10,009 nt of DNA from Pseudonocardiales bacterium (GTDB taxonomy: Bacteria > Actinomycetota > Actinomycetes > Mycobacteriales > Pseudonocardiaceae), in assembly GCA_025465385.1 (NCBI GenBank), contig JAODNG010000003.1, positions 1 to 10,009 on the forward strand, in the 5' to 3' direction. Below, one piece after another: positions 1-6,555 of this stretch. A program made the position numbers and the translations under genes. The first letter of the stretch is position 1, and every line of letters begins with the position of its first letter. Under the pieces are notes generated by a model. It saw only the letters and a program-made list of their open reading frames with translations. It had not been told where the DNA came from and made no database searches.

Positions 1-176
1 CGTCCACCATGTAGCCGCCCTCGTGACTGGTCGTGCGCGTCGTCCCTGAGCGCAGCGGTCAAGGCGCCCAGGTGCGGCACGGTGCGCAAGTCACGCCGCG
101 CTGCCGGCAGTGCAGGGAGCCCACCGGCTCTGTGCACCGTGGTGAAGCCAACGGCCTGATCGTGCAGAGTGGCGGG

Positions 177-473
177 ATGAGGTACGCGGTCGCGGCATCG
201 AGCGAATGGATCGACCCCGACGGGGTGCGTCGGCCGAGCGGTGAGGTGCACGCTTGGACGTCCGGCACCAACCAGACCCTTTGTGGGCTCGCGCTCAGTC
301 GGTCTCAGCTGGCGCGGTATCCGCACGTCGATTGGGAAGACATCCGGCCAGAGTCTGGGCGACACGCCGACGCGGTAAGGCGGGTGTGCCCGCGCTGCAC
401 GGCCGGGGCCGGTTCGCGGCGAAATCGGCCCCAACGGCGTGATCGAGGCGTGGGGCGGCCACGTCGCGGTTGA
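177..473 (+). CDS. Small conserved-type hypothetical protein with Cys motifs (98 aa)
   Basis: I do not know a function for this protein. Its core holds a HAW segment, a TLCGL motif, a PHVDWED segment and a closing CPRC pair, so Cys residues sit as one CG and one CxxC in a zinc-ribbon-like spacing. Small proteins of this general look occur in Pseudonocardiales genomes, which is recollection and not a search result. The frame is open back to a possible start at 33, but the sequence before the ATG at 177 reads as low-quality Arg-rich translation, so I place the start at 177. A GGCGGG stretch precedes it as a weak ribosome site. The Arg/Gly-rich last 20 residues may be an extension. It lies 139 bases before the WD40 gene on the same strand, too far to claim an operon. 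Confidence 0.55.
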   Translation: MRYAVAASSEWIDPDGVRRPSGEVHAWTSGTNQTLCGLALSRSQLARYPHVDWEDIRPESGRHADAVRRVCPRCTAGAGSRRNRPQRRDRGVGRPRRG

Positions 474-612
474 GCAAGGCCGTTGCCGTCGACGGGTGGC
501 GGCGAGCGAGGTGCGCCTAGACCTGGATCCGGGCATATGCAGCGCCTGAGCTGCATTGATTGAATATCAGCTGCACCGAGGGTCGGCATAGCGCGGGAAG
601 GTTGTTGGGGGA

Positions 613-2421
613 GTGTCGGAGAGATCGCGCTGGGATTCGCCGCAGTCACCATGGCAACCACAGTGGGCGACCGGTAGCCGGGTCAGCGACACATCCGGCA
701 CCACCGTCACCGGTGCGACGGGAGCCGTGACCGCAGTCGCCTGTGTCCACCTCGACGGCCGCGCAGTGGCTGTTACCGGCGGCGTCGATGGAACGGTGCG
801 GGTCTGGGACCTGGTCACCAACACTTCGATCGGCGAGCCGCTCATAGGTCGCGCCGCCCCGGTGACCGCGGTGGCTTGCACGCAGTTGGACGGCTGCCTG
901 ATTGCCGTCACCGGTGGCGTCGATGGCACGGTGCGGGTTTGGGACCTCAGCAGACGCATTCCGATCGATAACTCGTTCATCGGCCACATCGACACAGTGA
1001 CCGCGGTGGCCTGCACCCAGCTCGACGGCCGCCCGATCGCCGTCACCAGCGGCCGGGACCACACGGTGCGGATCTGGAACCTCACCACCGGCACACCCAT
1101 GGGCCTGCTCACGGGCCACACCGCCCCGGTCACCGCGGTGGCCTGCACCTATCTGGAGGGCCGCCCGATCGCTGTCACCAGCGGCGAAGATCTCGAAGTC
1201 CAGGTCCGGGACATCGCCAGTGGCGCTCTGATCAGCCTGCTCACTGTCCACACAGCACCAGTAATCGCTGTGGTCTGTACCCATCTGGACGGCCACCCAG
1301 TTGCGGTCACCAGCGGCCGGGACCACATAGTGCGGGTCTGGGACCTGGTCACCGGCGCCCCCATCGGCGCTCCGCTCACCGGCCACACCGGCTTCATCGA
1401 GGCGGTGGCCTGCACCGATTTGAACGGCCGCCCAATCGTGGTCACCAGCGGCCGGGCACATACGTTACGAACCTGGGATCTGGCCACCGGCAGCCCCATA
1501 GGCAAACGACTCACTGGCCACACCGGTCTGATCGAGACGGTGGCCTGCACCCATGTGGACGGCCGCCCAGTTGCCGTCACCAGCGGCCGGGACCAGACGG
1601 TGCGGATCTGGGACCTCACCGCCGGGACCCCCATGGGCATGCTCACTGGCCACACCGGTCCGGTCACCGCGGTGGCCTGCGCCCAGCTCGACGGCCGTCC
1701 CATCGCCGTCACCGGAAGCTGGGATCACACGGCGCAGATCTGGGACCTCACCCGCCGGACGCCGATCGGCAACCCCCTTAGGGGCCACACCAGCACCGTC
1801 ACCGCGGTGGCCTGCACCCATCTGGACAACCGCTCGATCGCGGTCACCAGCGGCCGAGACCAGACGGTGCGGATCTGGGACCTGGCCACCGGCGCCCCCA
1901 TCGGTGACCCCCTCTCCGGCCACACCGACCTCGTGGCAGCGGTGGCCTGCACTCATCTGGACGGTCGCCCAATCGCCGTCACCGGCGGCCGCGACCACAC
2001 GGTGCGGATCTGGGATCTCACCACGGGCACCCCCATTGGTCTGTTCTCTGGCCACACCGGCCCGGTCACCGCGGTGGCCTGCGCCCAGCTTGACGACCGC
2101 ACGATCGCCGTCACCGGAAGCTGGGACCACACGGTGCGCATCTGGGACCTCACCAGTGGCATCGCTATTGACCTGCTCACTGGCCACACCGGCGCGGTTA
2201 CCGCAGTGGCCTGCGCCCAGCTCGACGGCTGTCCCAGCGCCCTCACCGGCGGCCGGGATCACACGGTTCAGATCTGGGATCTCCGGACGAGGCTTCGCAT
2301 CGAGCGGATCGACCTGCCCAGCGACGTCAAAGCCCTCACTGGCACCCCAGTTGGTGGCATCGTGGCCGCCTTCGGTTGGGACATCGTCCTTCTCGAACGC
2401 TCGACGGAACGACTGACATGA
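613..2421 (+). CDS. WD40-repeat beta-propeller protein (602 aa)
   Basis: From residue 39 to 571 the protein is twelve consecutive WD40 blades of 44-45 residues, each close to the pattern VTAVAC-x-x-LDGRPIAVT, then RDHTVRIWDL, then a TGTPIG and TGHTGP turn. A degenerate thirteenth strand set follows (572-602), so it could fold as two seven-bladed propellers or one large ring. WD40 propellers are protein-binding scaffolds; no enzymatic residues are visible. Related actinobacterial proteins often carry an N-terminal caspase-like, NACHT or kinase domain, but here only 38 Pro/Ser/Trp-rich residues precede the blades, with no signal peptide or membrane helix. An in-frame TAG at 589-591 rules out a longer protein, so GTG at 613 is the first possible start, with AAGG ten bases upstream. 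Either it works with a separate partner or it is the surviving part of a longer gene. Blade 4 has lost the Trp of its WD (VRDI) and blade 6 the Asp of its RDH (RAH). Confidence 0.93.
   Translation: MSERSRWDSPQSPWQPQWATGSRVSDTSGTTVTGATGAVTAVACVHLDGRAVAVTGGVDGTVRVWDLVTNTSIGEPLIGRAAPVTAVACTQLDGCLIAVTGGVDGTVRVWDLSRRIPIDNSFIGHIDTVTAVACTQLDGRPIAVTSGRDHTVRIWNLTTGTPMGLLTGHTAPVTAVACTYLEGRPIAVTSGEDLEVQVRDIASGALISLLTVHTAPVIAVVCTHLDGHPVAVTSGRDHIVRVWDLVTGAPIGAPLTGHTGFIEAVACTDLNGRPIVVTSGRAHTLRTWDLATGSPIGKRLTGHTGLIETVACTHVDGRPVAVTSGRDQTVRIWDLTAGTPMGMLTGHTGPVTAVACAQLDGRPIAVTGSWDHTAQIWDLTRRTPIGNPLRGHTSTVTAVACTHLDNRSIAVTSGRDQTVRIWDLATGAPIGDPLSGHTDLVAAVACTHLDGRPIAVTGGRDHTVRIWDLTTGTPIGLFSGHTGPVTAVACAQLDDRTIAVTGSWDHTVRIWDLTSGIAIDLLTGHTGAVTAVACAQLDGCPSALTGGRDHTVQIWDLRTRLRIERIDLPSDVKALTGTPVGGIVAAFGWDIVLLERSTERLT
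727..2325 (+). repeat. Tandem 132/135-bp coding repeat array (12 units)
   Basis: The WD40 blades are similar at DNA level as well as protein level. Units recur every 132 or 135 bases and share long identical runs, for example around GGACCACACGGTGCGGATC and CACCGCGGTGGCCTGC. Units 8 and 11 share the variant AVTGSWDHT, and units 3, 5, 7 and 9 share AVTSGRD. This points to unit duplication or gene conversion within the gene. Confidence 0.9.
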
Positions 2422-2455
2422 GTGCTGATCAATGAGTGCGGACTGGTAACGCCGG

Positions 2456-2590
2456 TTCCTCGACGGCTCGCTGACCGTGACGGAGATCGTCGAAATCCCC
2501 AACCGTGGCCACTCACTGGTCATCGACAGCGGCTGGCGGGAAGTAGCCGACACCGCCCTCAGCTTCGTGCAGCGATTCATCAAGCCCTGA
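2456..2590 (+). pseudogene. C-terminal remnant of an alpha/beta hydrolase
   Basis: This frame reads 44 residues ending in TGA: a TVTEIVEIPNRGHSLVIDSG segment followed by a Trp-Arg-Glu, an ADTALSFVQRFI helix and a stop. It matches the end of alpha/beta hydrolase-fold proteins, where the GH(S/A)L histidine is the catalytic His of the Ser-Asp-His triad and the last helix closes the fold. A TAA at 2447-2449 closes the frame upstream and the nucleophile elbow and cap are absent, so the enzyme cannot be made. It begins 35 bases after the WD40 stop, so a deletion probably joined the two. Confidence 0.75.
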
Positions 2591-2600
2591 CCATTCGACG

Positions 2601-2643
2601 CGCGTCATCCACCTCGCACCCTGTTCACGAGGTGGATGACGCG
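2601..2643. terminator. Perfect 16-bp hairpin, likely bidirectional terminator
   Basis: Bases 2601-2616 (CGCGTCATCCACCTCG) are the exact reverse complement of 2628-2643, with an 11-base loop. It sits ten bases after the stop of the hydrolase remnant. There is no T-run, as is common for actinobacterial terminators, so the function is inferred from position and stem strength. Confidence 0.65.
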
Positions 2644-2767
2644 TCCAGGCGTGTGCCTTCTGATCGGTCGATCGACCCGTCGGGAGCACCCGCCGTCTCA
2701 GCGTGTGATGGGCCGTCTGTTCGTCTCCTGACGTCTTCGACGATCGCAGCTGCCGGAGATCGCGACA

Positions 2768-3000
2768 ATGCGACGGATCGATACCACCACCGGCCGAGTG
2801 AACATTGTTCCAGTCCCTTGTGGCTCGACGCGCGAGGATCAGTGCCGCCCGTGCGCCGATAAGGCACGCCAGCTGCGGATGGCGCAATGCCGCCGGGGCA
2901 CCTCGACCAAGAACCGGTCATTAAACGCGACACACCCAGCCAGGACCAGAAGGAACTGATGGCTGCTCGCGCGGACCTGTTTTTGGCCTACGCCAATGCC
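2768..3000 (+). pseudogene. Replication initiator fragment (RepSA/AICE type), frameshifted
   Basis: Two frames must be joined. From 2768 the frame reads MRRIDTTTGRVNIVPVPCGS, then TREDQCRPCADKARQLRMAQ and CR. Near 2886 it shifts, and the next frame gives a HLDQEPVIKRDTPSQDQKEL segment followed by MAARADLFLAYANA. These are familiar pieces of the actinobacterial replication initiator found on pSAM2-like integrative elements and small plasmids, including the VPCGSTR and CxxC part and the acidic linker after the Trp-His-Leu motif, whose Trp is lost at the shift. The catalytic rolling-circle nickase core further downstream is missing. After 3000 a third frame is open to a TAG at 3249-3251 (with AVDEVACEQITDSVAE near its start), partly in keeping with the same linker, but I do not recognise the rest. 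Not functional. Confidence 0.68.
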
Positions 3001-3208
3001 GGGCTGCGGTTGATGAGGTCGCATGTGAGCAGATCACTGACTCGGTCGCGGAACCAGACTACCAGCAGTCGGTGGCCGCGGTTTGCCGGCGCTGGTCGAC
3101 GCTCGGAGTACCTGTGGAAGTGTTCCCCATCACGGCGAACACCACCGTTGGGATCCGCCGATACGAGCTGGCCTCACTGCCGTTCGGTGGCGTTTCGCTG
3201 GTCAGATG

Positions 3209-3254
3209 TGGCGCGCCCGGAGAGACTCGAACTCCCAACCTTCTTCCGTAGTCA
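3209..3254 (-). tRNA. 3' part of a tRNA-Arg gene, probable attachment (att) site
   Basis: Read on the minus strand, this stretch runs from the anticodon loop (CTACGGA, anticodon ACG) through the variable region, a T-arm GGAG-less-one pattern (GGGAG, loop TTCGAGT, CTCTC), the 3' acceptor strand CGGGCGC, discriminator G and an encoded CCA. The 5' half (D-arm and GCGCCCG strand) is not present next to it, and the anticodon stem is two bases short compared with the actinobacterial tRNA-Arg(ACG) I recall. A duplicated tRNA 3' end is what site-specific integration by pSAM2/AICE-type elements leaves. The replication-initiator remnant 0.2 kb away fits that reading. Confidence 0.72.
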
Positions 3255-3382
3255 TAAGCGATGCCTCACAACTATCTACCGTTGTCCAACATCTGACCTC
3301 ATCCTCCGATCCGGGTCCGAGGACGTTCCCCGCCGACCGTGGCCGTTGATGCAGCGATGGATGTAGCCAGGGGGTCGCCCTG

Positions 3383-3622
3383 CACAGGACGAGCGAAGCC
3401 AAAGCGGTATCCCGTCACGTCGGCGAGTTTGCCTCGGAGCGGGTCAGGGGCAGGTGTCCAGATGGAGCACCGCTTGCGATGAACGATCTGGACACCTGCC
3501 CCTGGTCTGCTACACCTCAGGCGCCGACGTGACGGAATACCGCGCCACCCTGATGACCCACCACCTTCGCGCCCAGCCCCCGGACCATCCGGGAGCGGAG
3601 GCCCGCCGGAGGCACAGCATTC
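3383..3622 (+). repeat. Structured noncoding repeat, copy A (left of MFS gene)
   Basis: It aligns with 5682-5845 in the same orientation, from a shared CACAGGAC on the left to a CCGGAGGCA-like end on the right. The outer stem pairs 3404-3425 with 3522-3543, 22 bp with one mismatch, around a core GTCACGTCGGCG. To the right, 3579-3583 pairs with 3589-3593 around the loop ACCAT. Compared with copy B, the loop of the outer stem is about 70 bases longer because it contains a further hairpin (3445-3504). No credible protein is encoded. Confidence 0.8.
3445..3504. repeat. Perfect 19-bp inverted repeat nested inside repeat copy A
   Basis: Bases 3445-3463 (CAGGGGCAGGTGTCCAGAT) are the exact reverse complement of 3486-3504, with a 22-base loop. 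The hairpin sits in the loop of the outer stem and is absent from copy B. It could be a terminator, a small inserted element or a protein-binding site; the sequence does not decide. Confidence 0.85.
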
Positions 3623-4014
3623 ATCATGAGCTTGGGAACTACATGACTTGCCACGACAGAGCCTTTGAGCAGCGGTTTCAGCTGGCCGTGATTAGCCGTG
3701 AAAGACCGTAGGTGTCCCCCGTGTAGGGCACGCAGAGGGCACGGAGTTCTTACTCGCTGCACCCTGCTCCTGCCCCGTCCCCTGGTACTGGCCGCTGTGC
3801 TCGTCGTGGTGACGGGGGCAAGGGTGGCGCTGGCACCATTGCATAGCAATGCCGCGTAGCTGGGGATTTTGGGTTTGGGTCAAGGAAGATCGTGGTGGTC
3901 GGCGTGGCGGGGTGATTAGGCGACGGGACCGCCGGTAGGTCGATCAACCCGTCACAATCGTTGTTTTGCGTCGTGACGTCGTAAACGGGTGCTCCGTTCA
4001 AGATCAATTAGTGC
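3623..4014. other. Intergenic stretch without a recognisable gene
   Basis: About 390 bases between repeat copy A and the transporter. Possible reading frames on both strands are short and Arg/Pro-rich. The only structure I see is a short inverted repeat CATTGC-ATA-GCAATG at 3837-3851. It should contain the transporter promoter, but no convincing -35/-10 pair is visible: a TTGTTT at 3961 and a TAAACG at 3982 are spaced 15 bases apart, which is weak. Confidence 0.5.
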
Positions 4015-5451
4015 GTGGGGGTGGCGCTGGTGGCATCGGCGTGGCGGGTTCGGGTGACTCCGCGAAGGGTGTATGCCGTGGGTGCGCTGGCGGCGGTGTT
4101 GTTTGGTTATGACCTGGGCATCATCGGTGCCGCGATCTTGTTCATCCGGCGGGATGTGCCGCTGACGGCCTGGCAGCAAGGTGCTGTGGTCGGCGCTGCG
4201 GTGTTTGGCGCGATGGTGGGCGCGCTGAGTAGTGGTCTGATCGCCGATCGTGTGGGACGGCAGTGGATGTTGTGTGCTGCCGGGGTGGTGTTCACCGTGG
4301 GTGCTTTGGGCGCCGGTGTTGCGTCGACTGTGCCGATGTTGGTGTCATTTCGGTTTGTTCTGGGGTTGGCGGTGGGTATCGCGTCGGTGCTGGTGCCGGT
4401 CTATCTCGCCGAGATGGCCCCGGCGCGAGATCGCGGTGTGATCACGTCCCTGAACCAATACATGATCATTGTGGGAACAGCTTTGGCTGCGGCCATCGGT
4501 TACCTGTTGGGTTTCACTGGCTCCTGGCGCTGGATGTTGTTGCTCGGGGTGTTCCCCGCTGTCGTGTTGGTGGTTGGCATGCTGACCGTGCCCGACACTC
4601 CCCGATCTTTGATCCGCCGGGGATATCCCGAGCAGGCACGCGCGGTGCTGGTCAGCTTGCGCGGCGACACCGCCCTGGCCGGACGGGAGTTCACCGACAT
4701 CACCGAGCTGGAACGCCAGCAGCACGACGCAGGCACCGGCGCTCGCTTATCCGCGCCCTGGGTGCGCCGACTGCTACTGCTAGGTGCCTTGCTGGCCATT
4801 TTCCAGCAGCTGACCGGGATCGGCACGATGGTGTATGTCCCGACCATCTTGACGAGTTTTGGCGTCTCTGACTCCAGTGCGCTGTTGTTTGCCTTCCTCA
4901 ACGGACTGCTCAACATCGCCACCATCGCTGTGGTGGTGCAGTCGAAGATCGTGGATCGGCGAGGACGCAAACCCATCCTGTTGGCCGGTCTGACAGGCAC
5001 CTCAGCTAGCTTGCTGGCTATCGGTGTCACGGTGTTGTTCCTTCCGCCCCACTCGACCGCGCTTTTTGTGATCGCGGTGGTGGCGTTTGTGGTGTTCACC
5101 AACACGTTTTCGGCTACGTGGGGCCCGGTGTTGTGGGTGGTGCTGGCCGAAATTTTCCCCTTGGCCATCCGAGGAGCGGCGATGGCCCTCGCCACCTTGT
5201 TTAACTGGCTGACCGCCTTACTGGTCTCCTTCACCTTCCCGGGCCTGACCGCGCTGGCCGGCGCCGGCGCCATCTACATCGCCTACGCCATGGCCAACGT
5301 CGTGTTGTTTCCGATCGTGTGGTGGATGGTGCCAGAAACTAAGCAGCGCAGCCTGGAATCACTGGAAGCAGAGTTTCGCACCAGCATCCGACACCCCTTG
5401 GTCGGCCGCACCACCCTACCCACCGCCGCAGACACCGCGGATACGACATGA
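4015..5451 (+). CDS. MFS transporter, sugar-porter family (478 aa)
   Basis: A twelve-helix inner-membrane carrier of the major facilitator superfamily, most like proton-coupled sugar porters. Family signatures appear in order: GYDLGIIG (31-38, helix 1), DRVGRQ (78-83, loop 2-3), PVYLAEMAP with RG (128-141), SLNQ (145-148, helix-5 Gln), PDTPRSLI (193-200), QQLTGI (264-269, helix 7), DRRGRKP (314-320), GPVLWVVLAEIFP (370-382) and PETKQRSLE (440-448). Length is normal. The helix-7 motif ends in Gly270 where sugar porters have Asn, so the substrate may not be a common hexose or pentose. An in-frame TAG at 4009-4011 limits the start; GTG 4015 is the first, but GTG 4030 has a GGGGG stretch at a better distance and may be the real start. 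The gene uses many TTG, GTG and GTT codons, unlike the WD40 gene, and lies between two copies of a repeat, both suggesting separate origin. Confidence 0.93.
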   Translation: MGVALVASAWRVRVTPRRVYAVGALAAVLFGYDLGIIGAAILFIRRDVPLTAWQQGAVVGAAVFGAMVGALSSGLIADRVGRQWMLCAAGVVFTVGALGAGVASTVPMLVSFRFVLGLAVGIASVLVPVYLAEMAPARDRGVITSLNQYMIIVGTALAAAIGYLLGFTGSWRWMLLLGVFPAVVLVVGMLTVPDTPRSLIRRGYPEQARAVLVSLRGDTALAGREFTDITELERQQHDAGTGARLSAPWVRRLLLLGALLAIFQQLTGIGTMVYVPTILTSFGVSDSSALLFAFLNGLLNIATIAVVVQSKIVDRRGRKPILLAGLTGTSASLLAIGVTVLFLPPHSTALFVIAVVAFVVFTNTFSATWGPVLWVVLAEIFPLAIRGAAMALATLFNWLTALLVSFTFPGLTALAGAGAIYIAYAMANVVLFPIVWWMVPETKQRSLESLEAEFRTSIRHPLVGRTTLPTAADTADTT

Positions 5452-5522
5452 CCGTCAACCACAACAACCCGACTGATTTCACTCTGGAAACCTGCGAGCT
5501 AGCGATTATCAGCGGCCGCTAG
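5448..5522 (+). CDS. Possible 24-aa peptide overlapping the transporter stop (ATGA)
   Basis: An ATG overlaps the TGA of the transporter (ATGA, 5448-5451), the usual layout for coupled translation. It opens a 24-residue frame reading MTVNHNNPTDFTLETCELAI and ISGR. I recognise no family. It may be a real coupled small protein, a precursor-like peptide, or the stub of a lost second gene. A 7-bp inverted repeat (GCTAGCG at 5498-5504 with 5517-5523) spans its stop and could end transcription. Confidence 0.3.
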   Translation: MTVNHNNPTDFTLETCELAIISGR

Positions 5523-5681
5523 CGGATGGTGCCGGTTATGACGGAATACTTCGTCTGACCAGTACGGATACTTCTCAACGGTGCGTGCTGGTACCGACGT
5601 TGGCGGTTGATTCGGGTAGATAAGGGGTGGAGGTGATCAGGCTAATGCTGGCCGCGCTGGTTGACCTGCCGTGCTGGCCGC

Positions 5682-5845
5682 CACAGGACTTGCGAGACGA
5701 AGGCGGGTATCCCCTCGCGTCGGCGGGCTTGTCCCGGGGTAGGCCAAGGGCGCCGACGTGACGGGATACCCGCGCCCCCTTAGTTACACACCACCTTCGT
5801 GGCCAGTCCTGGGACCATCCCGGAGCGAGGTCGCCGGAAGGCATG
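5682..5845 (+). repeat. Structured noncoding repeat, copy B (right of MFS gene)
   Basis: Second copy of the element at 3383-3622, same orientation. The outer stem pairs 5703-5725 with 5751-5773: 23 positions with one C-C mismatch and one G-T wobble, and a 25-base loop. The small right-hand stem pairs 5809-5813 with 5819-5823 around the same ACCAT loop as copy A. Its third pair is G-C here and C-G in copy A, and the fourth is T-G against C-G, so pairing is kept while bases change. The right half aligns with copy A with only small gaps. Confidence 0.8.
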
Positions 5846-5849
5846 GACG

Positions 5850-6530
5850 TGTCGTGACGCTTCTATTTGTCAAGATCGTTTGAGGCCTTTCCTCCTTCCG
5901 TATGTGATGGATGGGTGTGCGCACCTTTTGTGTGGCGTCGTCACATGTGATGTCCGCGCTGTTCGGTTATGCGCCGGCTGTGCTGGTGGGGTCATCGCGG
6001 TGGTGAGGGCGCGTAGAGCTGGCGGGCGATATAGCGCTTGATGCAGCGGCGGATCTTGCGGTTGCTTTTGCCATCGGCACTGCGACGGGTGACGTAGGCC
6101 TGGGTGGCGGCGTCGGTGCGGATCCTCGTGTTGGCGATGACGTGGATCGCTTTGTTCAGCGCCCGGTCGCCGCCCCGGTTAAGTCGGTGGCGGGTGGTCT
6201 GCCCGCTGGAGGCCTCGATCGGGCTGGTTCCAGCGAGTGTGGCGAACGCGGCGTCGGTGCGGCAGCGACCGGCGTGGGAGAACGACACGATGGCCTGGGC
6301 GGCGCTGACCGGGCCGATCCCTGGCCGGGTGGTCAGCCCGGGGGTCAAGTCGTTAACGATGGCGTGTAGCTCGGCGCGGTTGGCCTTGAGCGCGCGGCCC
6401 GCTTCCCGCAGCGCCAGGACAAGCCGGCAGATCTCGGACTGGCGTATGGCCTGCTGCCGGCTGGCCTCGCGGGGTGGGCGGCGCCGGGCCAGCCCAGCCA
6501 GGCTGGTGTCGGTGAAGCGGGCGCGGGCCG
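5850..6530 (-). mobile_element. Remnant of an IS110-family insertion sequence
   Basis: The right limit is set by the start of recombinase coding sequence near 6530. The left limit is not visible, because IS110 elements lack terminal inverted repeats; 5850-5991 is taken as the element's 3' noncoding end by position only. The 5' part of the transposase and everything upstream of it are gone, so a bridge RNA located upstream of the gene, as in IS621-type members, would also be lost. Confidence 0.6.
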
Positions 6531-6555
6531 CTGCTCCTGTCGCTTGGTGTACCAC
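5992..6555 (-). pseudogene. IS110-family transposase, C-terminal part only
   Basis: The readable 187 residues include the Transposase_20 domain: PGIGPVSAAQ (78-87), AAFATLAGTSPIEASSG (102-118, with the Ser region used in strand transfer), then HRLNRGGDRALNKAIHVIA and a TQAYVTRR segment before a Lys/Arg-rich tail. Complete IS110 transposases are about 400 residues with an N-terminal RuvC-like DEDD domain; that half is absent. The first 8-12 residues (6520-6555) are only the antisense of the recombinase fragment at 6531-6665, so true homology starts near RFTDTSLAGLARR. The intact catalytic half cannot act alone. Confidence 0.88.

Noticed and set aside
33..176. N-terminal extension of the small Cys-motif protein
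   Set aside because: The translation is Arg/Gln-rich with no resemblance to the core, and the ATG at 177 fits the family-like start better.
1465..2583. Long minus-strand frames through the WD40 gene
   Set aside because: They are repeats of the complement of the WD40 blades; the plus-strand frame has the clear domain signature.
2666..2677. Palindrome GGTCGATCGACC as an operator
   Set aside because: A 12-base palindrome in GC-rich DNA inside gene debris, with no gene start near it.
3454..3711. Plus-strand 85-residue frame over repeat copy A
   Set aside because: It begins inside the nested hairpin, crosses the stems, and the same frame is not kept in copy B.
3961..3987. Promoter for the transporter (TTGTTT and TAAACG)
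   Set aside because: The spacing is 15 bases and both boxes are poor; not enough to annotate.
5575..5844. Minus-strand 89-residue frame over repeat copy B
   Set aside because: It shares some residues with the minus strand of copy A only because the DNA repeats align; frames and stops are not kept over the length, and stems rather than codons are conserved.
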